Assembly (NCBI RefSeq): GCF_002494345.1
Contig: NZ_NXNI01000001.1
Coordinates: 3,906,001 to 3,970,000 of the forward strand
Direction: 5' to 3'
DNA from: Natrinema ejinorense
Lineage (GTDB): Archaea; Halobacteriota; Halobacteria; Halobacteriales; Natrialbaceae
DNA: 64,000 nucleotides
Within the stretch, counting starts at the first letter, position 1; each line of letters starts with the position of its first letter. Below, piece after piece: positions 1-7,539 of this stretch. Both the position numbers and the translations under genes were made by a program. The notes beneath the pieces are model-generated. The model made no database searches. It had not been told where the DNA came from and saw only the letters and a program-made list of their open reading frames with translations.

Positions 1-681
1 AAAGTTCGGAAGAACACGACGTATCGGGCGCTTCTCGACGAACTCATCGAGATGCCCCGCATTCGGAGAGCCATCAACTTGGACGAACTCCCGTCACCCT
101 CAACGTTGTGCAAAGCGTTCAACCGACTCGATATGGCTGTCTGGCGTGTTCTGCTTAACCTCTCGGTCACGCTTCTCCCGACTAACGGTATCGTTGGGAT
201 CGACGCTTCAGGGTTTGACCGGAGTCACGCCTCGAAACACTACACGAAGCGAACGAAGCTAACGATTCAGCAGTTGAAGGTGACTCTTCTGGTGGACACG
301 AGGTCGAACGCGATTATCGACGTACACGTAACGACGACACGAAAGCACGACTCAAAGATTGCACCGTCGCTCATCAAGCGGAATACCGGGGACGTAGCGG
401 TTCTCCTTGGCGACAAGGGATACGACGACCAGAAGGTTCGCGCAGTAGCCTGTGAGACCGGTGTTCGACCGCTCATCAAGCACCGCGAGTTTTCGTCGCT
501 CCACAAGGCGTGGAATGCTCGACTGGATGCTGATCTCTATGGTCAGCGTAGTCAGAACGAGACTGTGAACTCCCGACTCAAACGCAAGTACGGTGCGTTC
601 GTCCGGTCACGGCACTGGTGGAAACAGTTTCGAGAACTCGCTATCACCTGCGTTGTTCACAATATCGACCGATCATTCTAA
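1..681 (+). CDS. IS5-type transposase, 5' end cut by window edge
   Basis: DDE transposase of an insertion sequence. The frame is open from base 1 (first ATG at 52 but coding clearly upstream), so the N-terminus lies outside the window. Visible catalytic pattern: Asp in GIDASGF, Asp in LLGDKGYDD, and Glu in SQNETVNSRLKRKYG, with basic C-terminal residues, as in haloarchaeal IS5-family (ISH1-like) transposases. The C-terminal half looks intact and ends at a normal TAA. I could not identify the terminal inverted repeat or target duplication downstream, and the left end is missing. It marks the accessory character of the first 4 kb. Confidence 0.85.
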   Translation, partial: KVRKNTTYRALLDELIEMPRIRRAINLDELPSPSTLCKAFNRLDMAVWRVLLNLSVTLLPTNGIVGIDASGFDRSHASKHYTKRTKLTIQQLKVTLLVDTRSNAIIDVHVTTTRKHDSKIAPSLIKRNTGDVAVLLGDKGYDDQKVRAVACETGVRPLIKHREFSSLHKAWNARLDADLYGQRSQNETVNSRLKRKYGAFVRSRHWWKQFRELAITCVVHNIDRSF

Positions 682-975
682 CCGGTAGATACAGGCAAAC
701 CACCAAACAAGACTCCCGTAACACACCTACGTGGGCGATCGCCCCAACTTATCACGAACCCAAACGCTTCCACCCGGACTGGCGCTGCAAGCATGGGTCG
801 GCCAGCGTGAGGTCCGTAGACTCGTCCGGGACTCGTCCAGCAATGGGCGAGTCCCCGACGAGTGCCTGCGCGTTACGACCCCAGCTGGGACCCGGGTTAC
901 GACAGCGTAACGACCTCGCGTCGTTCCTCGACGCCACTCCAGCGGGTCGTTCAGGGCGCGACCCAACACATCCCT
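682..975. other. gene-free stretch with stem-loops
   Basis: No convincing gene between the transposase and the small membrane protein. The most distinctive structure is an imperfect 20-base inverted repeat, 819-838 against 845-864 with a 6-base loop (16 of 20 positions pair), followed by a shorter one, CGTTACG at 871-877 and CGTAACG at 906-912. Either could be an RNA structure, a bidirectional terminator or a decayed IS end; nothing decides between these. Confidence 0.4.
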
Positions 976-1158
976 TTATTGTTGGATTGCCTGTACGAGG
1001 TTGGTTCCGAGTAGATAGATGAGATAGGCGAGTATGCCGTATGAGAGGAAAAAGGAGACTTGTTGGAACCATCTGGCGGGTTGGTTCTCGAGGCTGTTTA
1101 TTAGTATCATTGCTGCTAAGGCAGCTAGAATGATAAATCGTCTGTCGTCTTTTTCCAT
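976..1158 (-). CDS. small two-helix membrane protein downstream of Tat-exported orphan
   Basis: A 60-residue hypothetical protein. After a charged start (MEKDDRR) there are two hydrophobic segments, about residues 8-23 and 34-57, separated by a polar ENQPARW loop. It lies 87 bases downstream of the Tat-exported protein at 1246-2145 on the same strand, so the two are probably co-transcribed. I do not recognise the family. The pairing of an exported protein with a tiny membrane protein could reflect an immunity, anchoring or export-helper role, but that is inference only. Confidence 0.6.
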   Translation of the reverse strand: MEKDDRRFIILAALAAMILINSLENQPARWFQQVSFFLSYGILAYLIYLLGTNLVQAIQQ

Positions 1159-1245
1159 GTTTGGGTTCGATTATTGCAGCGTAAAAATGGTGTTGGAATC
1201 GTGCGTGCTGTCCAGCGGTTCTTCGACAGTTCAACTGATGTATTT

Positions 1246-2145
1246 TCAGGTGTTGTCTGGGATTTCTTTCAGAGCATCTTTATTCCAAGAATCAGCTTCA
1301 ACTGGAATAGTGATGTCAACGGAGCTAGCATTTTTTGAAATGCTAGTGTTGAATATCGGGTCGAATTGGGAGACGTTGCCGATCGACCAGGTGTGTTCGA
1401 ACCGCGTCTGGACGTTTGCGGGGCCGTCTGCCTGACGTTCGATTTCGATATTTGCATGGCCGTACTGTCGCTGGGGCCAGTACACGCTGACGCCGGTGGA
1501 TTCCTGTGCGTGGTCGAAGATTCGGAATCCGATGCCGTTGTTGTAGTCACCGATGAGTGGGCCGTTGGACACCTCCATGTAGTCGACGTATTTTCCGCCT
1601 TCGAGGGTGTGGCCGTCGGTGTGGGTGACGGTCCCTGACGGCATGTCGTACTCGTGCGTGACTTCGTAGTCGAGGGAGTTGGGATCGTATTTGAAGTGGG
1701 AGTCGTCCCAGGCAAGAATCAGTGCGTCCGTGGGTTCGGGGCCATCGAAATCTGAGTTTCGGGTGAGGTTCCAGCCCGTACTGAGGTGCCAGACGCCATC
1801 GGTATAGGTTTCGTACAGGAGGGTGCTGATCTTGTTCGATTCGGGGTTGGTGAAGAAGTCTTGGGTTGAGATGCCATCTTCGTCGTTGGTTGAGTCTGCT
1901 GCGCTGGGGTCGTCGGAGATTGGGACGGAGTGTTCGGCGTGTTTGTGCGGGATGCCGGCGTCTTCGAGGATTTCAACTGCTTTGGAGGTCTCCTGTTTTT
2001 GGAAGAGGGTTTTTGCCTTTTCTCGTGGGTCGTCGGTGGTGGTTGCGGTTGCGAGACCGGTGGTCGCTGTGGTGCTGAGGGAGAGGGCGGACAGTTTCAG
2101 AGCGGTTCGTCTCGTCAAGTACCGCCCGGAATTACCATCGGCCAT
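1246..2145 (-). CDS. Tat-exported protein of unknown function
   Basis: A 299-residue protein with an N-terminal twin-arginine signal: LTRRTALKLSALSL then a moderately hydrophobic stretch ending near LATA, residues about 10-37. The mature part is acidic and lacks cysteines and membrane helices. Residues about 95-290 are rich in aromatic and Gly/Asp residues (for example WHLSTGWNLTR and YWPQRQYGH), suggesting a beta-rich extracellular domain. No known domain recognised. The gene is less GC-rich than the core genes and sits in an accessory stretch near a transposase. A small membrane protein follows on the same strand. Exported location is well supported; function is unknown. Confidence 0.7.
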   Translation of the reverse strand: MADGNSGRYLTRRTALKLSALSLSTTATTGLATATTTDDPREKAKTLFQKQETSKAVEILEDAGIPHKHAEHSVPISDDPSAADSTNDEDGISTQDFFTNPESNKISTLLYETYTDGVWHLSTGWNLTRNSDFDGPEPTDALILAWDDSHFKYDPNSLDYEVTHEYDMPSGTVTHTDGHTLEGGKYVDYMEVSNGPLIGDYNNGIGFRIFDHAQESTGVSVYWPQRQYGHANIEIERQADGPANVQTRFEHTWSIGNVSQFDPIFNTSISKNASSVDITIPVEADSWNKDALKEIPDNT

Positions 2146-2167
2146 GAAAATAGTAATTGTGAACTGA

Positions 2168-2487
2168 GGAACTAAAACATTGTGGAATTACTTTCCATTT
2201 GTTAAATAGAAACACACAGAGAATCACCCCAATGATGTCTGTAGAACCTCCGAAACACCTAAACAGGACCATACATACCGCACCCTACTCAATAATTGAC
2301 AGAGCGAGCCTTCCCTCTGGATGGCGGGCCTCAGTCCGGAACCCACCGATTCCTTGTTTTGGGAACGACGCCATATCTGGCGGTCGAGTTCACTGTCGAC
2401 GAATCCCATTAGTTCGCACGCCTACCTCACAGCAGTTTCATCAGATGAGATGTCTAACGAATAGGATTTCAACAGAGCCTAATTCTT
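2168..2487. other. gene-free AT-richer interval
   Basis: About 320 bases with no supported gene. It contains the promoter region of the Tat-exported protein at its left end (a TTTTAGT-like box near 2170 on the minus strand). The rest shows no repeat, tRNA or coding signal that I can defend; short open frames here have no protein-like features. Confidence 0.4.
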
Positions 2488-3174
2488 CTAAGACTCCGTA
2501 TTATCTGTCTCAACAGTTATGGCCAACTCTGTGGATAGATTTTCAGAGGAATGCTCTAATAGCTCATTGATTGTCTGAAGGCACCGTTCAATTTCGGACT
2601 CTAACTCATTTGGTGTCTTGTTTAGTGCCTCTACAGGATCTCCGTGTATCAGCTGATTTCTAAATTTTCGGAGGTGAACCATTTCACTTTTCAGCCCTTC
2701 GTCAATAATTCCCGTACGCAAAAGTAATTCTTCTCGGACAGTTTGGTTTAGATCTCTCTCTAAGAGATCCTGAGTCTTATTCGATTCCTTAAATTCATCA
2801 ACAATCATATGGTCTCTGAGAAGTTCTGCTGAATACTCTTGCATCATTTCCGACGCGATAGAAAACAGGAGTATTAACTTATCAGAACTAGTCTGAATGT
2901 TTCTAGCTTTTTGAGCCACAGCCCCTGCATCGTCACCGAGATCGTCAGAGATCATAGATATCTCGTCTTCAAATTCTGTGACTTCTTTGTAGGCGTCGGC
3001 AGCGACTTTTATAAGACGTAGTCGTGAGAGTGTACCTCTTGTCGCGTCCTTATCTTCTATATTTATTTCTTCAAACGATTCAGCATCATCCAAGATAATA
3101 TCCAAAATCAAACTGAATTCGATCCGTTCTGCTTCTTCAGGCTCAATGGTTTGCTCATCGAGTTCATTACTCAT
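2488..3174 (-). CDS. HEPN-like protein with Rx4H motif
   Basis: A 228-residue, helix-rich acidic protein. Near the C-terminus, residues 168-180 read HLRKFRNQLIHGD. R172-N-Q-L-I-H177 matches the R-(polar)-x(4-6)-H signature of HEPN domains, the RNase fold found in toxins, Abi systems and CRISPR effectors. No other domain is recognised; the first 100 residues are predicted all-helical. The gene is AT-richer than the core and lies downstream of another hypothetical gene on the same strand (3305-3781), separated by a hairpin at about 3254-3280. A role as toxin or antiviral effector is inferred from the motif and context. The non-catalytic HEPN-like alternative cannot be excluded. Confidence 0.65.
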   Translation of the reverse strand: MSNELDEQTIEPEEAERIEFSLILDIILDDAESFEEINIEDKDATRGTLSRLRLIKVAADAYKEVTEFEDEISMISDDLGDDAGAVAQKARNIQTSSDKLILLFSIASEMMQEYSAELLRDHMIVDEFKESNKTQDLLERDLNQTVREELLLRTGIIDEGLKSEMVHLRKFRNQLIHGDPVEALNKTPNELESEIERCLQTINELLEHSSENLSTELAITVETDNTES

Positions 3175-3253
3175 TGGTCAAAGACTGTGTTTTAGCCTAA
3201 AGAACATTCATGTCTGAATTCCCTCTCTAAGCAGGCTCGGTAAATTTTCACTA

Positions 3254-3280
3254 GCGCGGCGCACAGAGCGCGTGCCGCGC
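3254..3280. repeat. GC-rich hairpin between two accessory genes
   Basis: An imperfect inverted repeat in otherwise AT-rich DNA: GCGCGGCGCA-type left arm and CGTGCCGCGC right arm with a short loop. It lies after the stop of the 3305-3781 gene and before the start of the HEPN-like gene on the minus strand, so it may attenuate or terminate transcription between them. Confidence 0.45.
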
Positions 3281-3304
3281 AATTGCCCTTTCCCCTCAGG
3301 GGTA

Positions 3305-3781
3305 CTACTCCAGTTGAGACAGTGATTCTGAATGGACCTTCCTTGAAATATTGTAGAACCGATTCATTAACTCAAGATATTCCTCACTCTTTTCCACCGT
3401 AAGTGGGTCCATCTCAGTTCGAGGAGGTAGATTAAATTGATCTATATCCCACGCCACATTTTGAAGATTCCTTAGGTCATTTATCAATTCATCAGTAGCA
3501 AGCCCCGGTCTATTGATGTTGAATTGCCTGATTTCATTATCTGGAAGACGACCCTTGCAGCGTGTCGCGTTAGTATACGGGATTTCATCGCCCTTTTCGT
3601 AATCTTGAACATATTGTTCATATGACCGTATCGCCCTATCGGTTAATGAAACAACTTCATGATGGAATTCTCTCTTGTCCGTCTGGTTTTGAGACCGGCT
3701 TTCAAGCAGGAAGTCAACAATTTTGGGGGCAATACCGCCGATAATCGCTGCTGAAGCCGCAATGACCGATTCTGATGGCAT
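3305..3781 (-). CDS. hypothetical protein, possible membrane-associated partner of HEPN-like gene
   Basis: A 158-residue protein. The ATG at 3781 is chosen over an upstream GTG because a TTTTATT box lies about 28 bases upstream, which fits a leaderless haloarchaeal transcript. Residues about 5-24 form a weakly hydrophobic helix (SVIAASAAIIGGIAPKIVDF), perhaps a membrane anchor; the remainder is charged and helical (EVVSLTDRAIRSYEQYVQDY, KSEEYLELMNRFYNISRKV). No family recognised. It precedes the HEPN-like gene on the same strand and shares its AT-rich composition, so the two may form one accessory unit. Confidence 0.6.
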   Translation of the reverse strand: MPSESVIAASAAIIGGIAPKIVDFLLESRSQNQTDKREFHHEVVSLTDRAIRSYEQYVQDYEKGDEIPYTNATRCKGRLPDNEIRQFNINRPGLATDELINDLRNLQNVAWDIDQFNLPPRTEMDPLTVEKSEEYLELMNRFYNISRKVHSESLSQLE

Positions 3782-3897
3782 GATATACACTCAGATAGAT
3801 TGCCAATAAAAGCATGGAATACGACCCCCGTTTCATGTGATTCAACTGGAGGACTGCTGTGCGGAGGTGGGACGGGGCACTGTAATTTTTTGGTACT

Positions 3898-3911
3898 GTC
3901 CCCTTGGGGAC
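3898..3911. repeat. 14-base palindrome
   Basis: GTCCCC-TT-GGGGAC, a perfect 6-base stem with a 2-base loop. It sits 5 bases beyond the stop of the possible micro-ORF 3916-4008. A TTTTTT run lies at 3886-3891 on the plus strand. It may be an RNA hairpin or a protein site. Confidence 0.4.
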
Positions 3912-3915
3912 ACAG

Positions 3916-4008
3916 CTATCGATCCGCTACGATGATCTCGTCAGAATCGTCCTCGTCTTCGAGTTGTAGAATCGCCTCTTCGACTTCCTCCTGCGTCGCT
4001 TCGTCCAT
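3916..4008 (-). CDS. possible 30-residue acidic microprotein
   Basis: A short frame, ATG at 4006-4008, stop at 3916-3918, encoding about 30 residues with sequence MDEATQEEVEEAILQLEDED and ending EIIVADR. The very acidic composition and heptad-like leucine spacing are typical of haloarchaeal proteins, and the interval 3782-4148 holds no other gene. A TACTTGG-like box about 25 bases upstream could serve a leaderless start. No homologue is recognised, so this is a candidate only. Confidence 0.35.
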   Translation of the reverse strand: MDEATQEEVEEAILQLEDEDDSDEIIVADR

Positions 4009-4148
4009 TGGCTATCCCCTTACCAAGTATCTCGGAGGCAGACTCCGTAAAGTAGTCTCAGCGCATTCACACTGAGAAAATGCGCCCCTTCCTCAGAGCC
4101 GCCGCTCGGTCCGGTTCCGACGGTCCCAGCACTCTCGAGCACTACAGT

Positions 4149-5210
4149 TCACTCCCTTTCCGGCAGGGGATCAGTAAACAGATCCGCGGCCGGCGACACC
4201 CCCGACAGCGCGTCCGCGGCCAGCACCGCCGCCCCGCCCGTCCACGTCGGCCGCTCGCCCGGCCAGAACTCCTCGTCCTCGAACTGATACCCCGTCCAGA
4301 AGACCCCCTCGTCGTCGGTCCACTGGAAGAGCCACTCGTAGATCTCACGCGCGCGTTCTGCCTCGCCGACCGCGGCCAGCGACACGACCAGTTCGCAGGA
4401 TTCCGCGACGGTCACCCAGGGCTCGTCCGCCACGCAGCGACAGCCCAGTCCCGCCTCGAGGTAGCGATCCATCCCCGCCTCGAGGCGCTGTCGCGCCGGG
4501 TCGCCGCCCAGCACGCCACAGAGGACGGGATAGAACCAGTCCATCGCGTAGCGGGACTTGCTCTCCCACGTGCGATCGAAGCGGTCGGGCCGCTCGCGGA
4601 TCGCGGCACCGAGGTCGGCGCGGGCCGCGAGCCAGCGCTCGCGAGCGTCGGTGTGGCCCAGTTCCGCGGCGATCGCCGCCCCGCAGGCCAGGCTCTTGTA
4701 GATCGAGGCACAGCCGGCGACGAGGGCGTCCTCGTAGACCTCGCCGTCCGCGCCGACGGTCCAGTAGATCTCGCCGGTCGCGGCCTGCTGGGCGCAGGCG
4801 AATTCGAGGGCGTCGCGGACGGTCGGCCAGAGCGTCTCGAGGAACGCCCGCTCGCCGGTACACAGGTAGTGGTGCCAGACGCCGACCGCGACGTAGGCGC
4901 TGCGGTGGGTCTCCTTGCGGGGTTCGTCGCCGGCGTGTGCGCCGTCGCCCGCCTCGGCCTCGCCGTAGGTCGCCCACAGCGATCCGTCCTCGTGCTGGGC
5001 GTCGGCGATCCACCGGTAGGCCCGACGGGCGGCCTCGTGGCGCTCGGCGACCGACAGCCCCATCGCGCTCTCGACGTGATCCCAGGGATCGGCGGGGCCG
5101 TCGGGATACCAGGGGATGAGCCCGTCCGATCGCTGGACGCGTTCGATGTAGTCGACTGCGGGCGCGAGCTCCCAGTCGGCGAGCGACCGTCCCGAGGCGA
5201 CGTTGCTCAC
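4149..5210 (-). CDS. alpha/alpha-toroid protein (glycosidase- or prenyltransferase-like fold) of glycan operon
   Basis: About 353 residues. The start is the GTG at 5208-5210, which overlaps the TGA of the upstream methyltransferase in the pattern GTGA; an open frame runs further upstream but only as the shadow of that gene. Repeated helical segments with aromatic-rich motifs (DGLIPWYPDGPADPWDHVE, EDGSLWATYGEAEAG, WYWT-like segments, YAMDWFYPVLCGVLGG) indicate an alpha-helical toroid as in six-hairpin glycosidases and terpenoid cyclase/prenyltransferase-like proteins. Aromatic and acidic residues in these loops suggest sugar handling. It is third in an operon with a glycosyltransferase and a methyltransferase, so a role in making or trimming a glycoconjugate is likely; the exact reaction is unknown. 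Confidence 0.7.
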   Translation of the reverse strand: MSNVASGRSLADWELAPAVDYIERVQRSDGLIPWYPDGPADPWDHVESAMGLSVAERHEAARRAYRWIADAQHEDGSLWATYGEAEAGDGAHAGDEPRKETHRSAYVAVGVWHHYLCTGERAFLETLWPTVRDALEFACAQQAATGEIYWTVGADGEVYEDALVAGCASIYKSLACGAAIAAELGHTDARERWLAARADLGAAIRERPDRFDRTWESKSRYAMDWFYPVLCGVLGGDPARQRLEAGMDRYLEAGLGCRCVADEPWVTVAESCELVVSLAAVGEAERAREIYEWLFQWTDDEGVFWTGYQFEDEEFWPGERPTWTGGAAVLAADALSGVSPAADLFTDPLPERE

Positions 5211-5929
5211 GCCGCCCCCTCCAGCTGGAAGTAGTAGACGACGCTCTTCCCGACGACAGGATCGAGCGCCCGCTCGAGCAGCCGGACCGGGCGGGGGGAT
5301 TCCAGCACGTCCCACTCCAAAAACCGGTCGTAGGCCCGCAAGGGCAGCGGCGGGTCGCCCCGCTCGTCGCGGTCCCACCAGAGACACTTCAGCCACCAGT
5401 AGGGCGCGTGCAGGGCGTGGGCGAAGTGGCCGTCGACCCGCCGGAACCCGCGGTGTTCGATGGCGGCCTGTAACTCCTCGCGGTCGAAAATACGGACGTG
5501 ACCGCCCTCGACCTCGTGGTACTCGTCGGAGAGCGCCCAACAGACCCGCTCGGGGCCGGCTCGAGGCACGCTCACCGCGAGCGTGCCCCCTGGCGCACAG
5601 ACACGCCGGAGTTCGTCGATGGCGGCCTCGTAGTCGGGGATGTGCTCTAAGACCTCGGTACAGCAGACGACGTCGAACGCGCCGTCCTCGAAGGGGAGCC
5701 TGAGCGCGTCCCCCGACAGGAAGGTCACCGGCACGTCCGTCTCGCCGGCGATGTACTCCTCGTAGTCCGCCTGGGCCGCGTGCAGGCTCTCCCGTTCGAG
5801 GTCGAGCCCGACGACTTCGGCGACGTTCTCGAGGGCGGCGGCGTGGACGTGACGGCCCTCGCCACAACCGACGTCGAGGACGCGCAGACTCGGCGTCAGG
5901 GTCATCCGGTCGAAATCGATCGTCTCCAT
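5207..5929 (-). CDS. class I SAM-dependent methyltransferase
   Basis: A 240-residue protein with the Rossmann methyltransferase signature: motif I LDVGCGEGRHVHAA at about residues 18-31, acidic motif II residue in VVGLDLE, and VVCCTEVLEHIPDYE with the post-I/IV segment near residues 84-98. The C-terminal region contains several tryptophans (YWWLKCLWW) that may contact a membrane or lipid-linked substrate. The start codon lies one base after the stop of the glycosyltransferase gene and its own stop overlaps the next start, so the three genes are tightly coupled. Probable role: methylating a glycan or glycolipid made by this cluster. Confidence 0.85.
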   Translation of the reverse strand: METIDFDRMTLTPSLRVLDVGCGEGRHVHAAALENVAEVVGLDLERESLHAAQADYEEYIAGETDVPVTFLSGDALRLPFEDGAFDVVCCTEVLEHIPDYEAAIDELRRVCAPGGTLAVSVPRAGPERVCWALSDEYHEVEGGHVRIFDREELQAAIEHRGFRRVDGHFAHALHAPYWWLKCLWWDRDERGDPPLPLRAYDRFLEWDVLESPRPVRLLERALDPVVGKSVVYYFQLEGAA

Positions 5930-5930
5930 C

Positions 5931-7301
5931 TTATCCCACCTGTGACTGCGTTTCGATCGCGTTGCGGTACGTTCGGACCGTCTCGCGGGCGGCCCGATCC
6001 CAGTCGAACTCCTCGACGATGCGTTCGCGGCCCTGCTCGCCGAGGCGCTGACGGCGCTGCTCGTCCGTGAGCAGTTCCCGAATCCCCTCGGCTAACGCGT
6101 CGGGTTCGCCCGGTTCGACGAGTACCCCCGCGTCGCCGACCACTTCGGGGAGCGCGCCGCCGGTGGTGGCGACGACCGGAACGCCACAGGCCAGTGCCTC
6201 GCCGGCGGGGAGGCCGAAGCCCTCGTACAGCGACGGGACGACCGCCACGTCGGCGGTGCCGTAGAGCTCGATCATCCGCTCGTAGCTGATCTCGCTGTGG
6301 GTTTCGATCGCCTCCTCGATCCCGAGTTTCGAGACGAGTCGGGCACAGTCGCCGCCCTCGTCGAACTCCCCGACGACGACGAGTTCGGCGTCGACGTCTC
6401 CCCGAACGGTCGCGAAGGCCTCGAGCAGGTGTCGTGTTCCTTTCAGCGGGACGTCGGCGCTGACGGTCGTCATCACGCGCGGGCGGTCGTGCGTGCGCTC
6501 GCGGGGTTCGAACAGTTCGGTGTCGATCCCGTTGTAGACGACACGAACCGACTCGGGGTCGGCCCCGAAGTCGGTGACAGTGCGGTGTCTGGCCGATTCG
6601 GAGACGGTCAGGATGTGTGGGAGCTCCTGGACGACCTCGCGTTGCATCCGGAGGAAGCGATACCAGCGACGGATCAGCAGGCGTTCCCCCCAGCTATCGG
6701 CCGCGGCGAGGTCGGCCTCGCGGTCGACGGTGATCGGATGGTGGACGGTCGCCACGACCGGGTGGCCCCGCTCGCGGAGCGTGTTGAGGCCGTGACACAG
6801 CGACTGATTGTCGTGGACGACGTCGTACGACGGCTCCTGCTCCTCGAAGTAGTCGACGACCCGGCGGCCGAAGGCGTAGGGATCCGGAAAGCCACCGGTG
6901 AGCGCGCTGAGCCACTCGTAGAGCGCGAGGGGGTCGCCGAGATAGGCGGGCTCGAACTGTCCGAGCCTGTCGAGTTCGTCGACGATGTTCTCGCCGGGGA
7001 GTTTCACCAGTCCGACGTCGTCGTCGAGTTCGGGGTAGGGTTTCCCCGAGATCACGTCGACGGAGTGGCCGCGGGCGGTCAGCGCCCGACTCAGATATTT
7101 CACGTAGACGCCCTGTCCGCCGGAATACGGGTTCGATCGATAACTGAGGAGACAGATATCGAGGGACTCGTCGGCGACCCGCCCCGTCCCGGGCGTGGGC
7201 TCCGATTCCGCCGTCGCCCCCGCGGCGGTCGATCCGTCCGCCGACGCGGACGACGCGATCGTACTCCCCCGGAGAAGCCGTCTGAGCGTGCCAGTGACCA
7301 T
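5931..7301 (-). CDS. GT4-family glycosyltransferase
   Basis: A 456-residue retaining glycosyltransferase of the GT-B fold. After a low-complexity N-terminal extension of about 45 residues (Ser/Ala/Thr-rich) the N-domain starts at LDICLLSYRSNPYSGGQGVYV. The C-domain has the nucleotide-sugar binding segment PSLYEGFGLPAGEALACG, whose spaced glutamates (E-x7-E) are the GT4 hallmark. It is the first gene of a three-gene operon with a methyltransferase and a toroid-fold protein. Donor and acceptor cannot be told from sequence; cell-surface or lipid glycosylation is plausible. Confidence 0.88.
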   Translation of the reverse strand: MVTGTLRRLLRGSTIASSASADGSTAAGATAESEPTPGTGRVADESLDICLLSYRSNPYSGGQGVYVKYLSRALTARGHSVDVISGKPYPELDDDVGLVKLPGENIVDELDRLGQFEPAYLGDPLALYEWLSALTGGFPDPYAFGRRVVDYFEEQEPSYDVVHDNQSLCHGLNTLRERGHPVVATVHHPITVDREADLAAADSWGERLLIRRWYRFLRMQREVVQELPHILTVSESARHRTVTDFGADPESVRVVYNGIDTELFEPRERTHDRPRVMTTVSADVPLKGTRHLLEAFATVRGDVDAELVVVGEFDEGGDCARLVSKLGIEEAIETHSEISYERMIELYGTADVAVVPSLYEGFGLPAGEALACGVPVVATTGGALPEVVGDAGVLVEPGEPDALAEGIRELLTDEQRRQRLGEQGRERIVEEFDWDRAARETVRTYRNAIETQSQVG

Positions 7302-7539
7302 CGCAGTCTATCCTGCATGTGTGAGCACTCCCCTATAAACCTCCCGTTCGTGTACTGTTTTCCGGCGGCGTTCGGTCTCGAGCGGAGGCCATGCGCCGAT
7401 CGGGCTCGGGCACCGGCGTCGCCCTCCGTGGGCTCGAGTGCTCAGTCGCGGTCGGGTCCGTCGTGGTTTCGCGGCGGCTCCCTCGATGTGGTGTTTGCCC
7501 CCGGCTCCGGCCGGTGTCGGTCGGTTCGGCCGTCGAGTC

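Noticed and set aside
682-760. Right terminal inverted repeat of the IS at the window start
   Set aside because: Without the left end, which is outside the window, no repeat can be matched, so the IS boundary was not called.
3800-4075. A 91-codon plus-strand frame
   Set aside because: Ser/Cys-rich low-quality translation; the acidic short frame on the opposite strand (3916-4008) is more gene-like.
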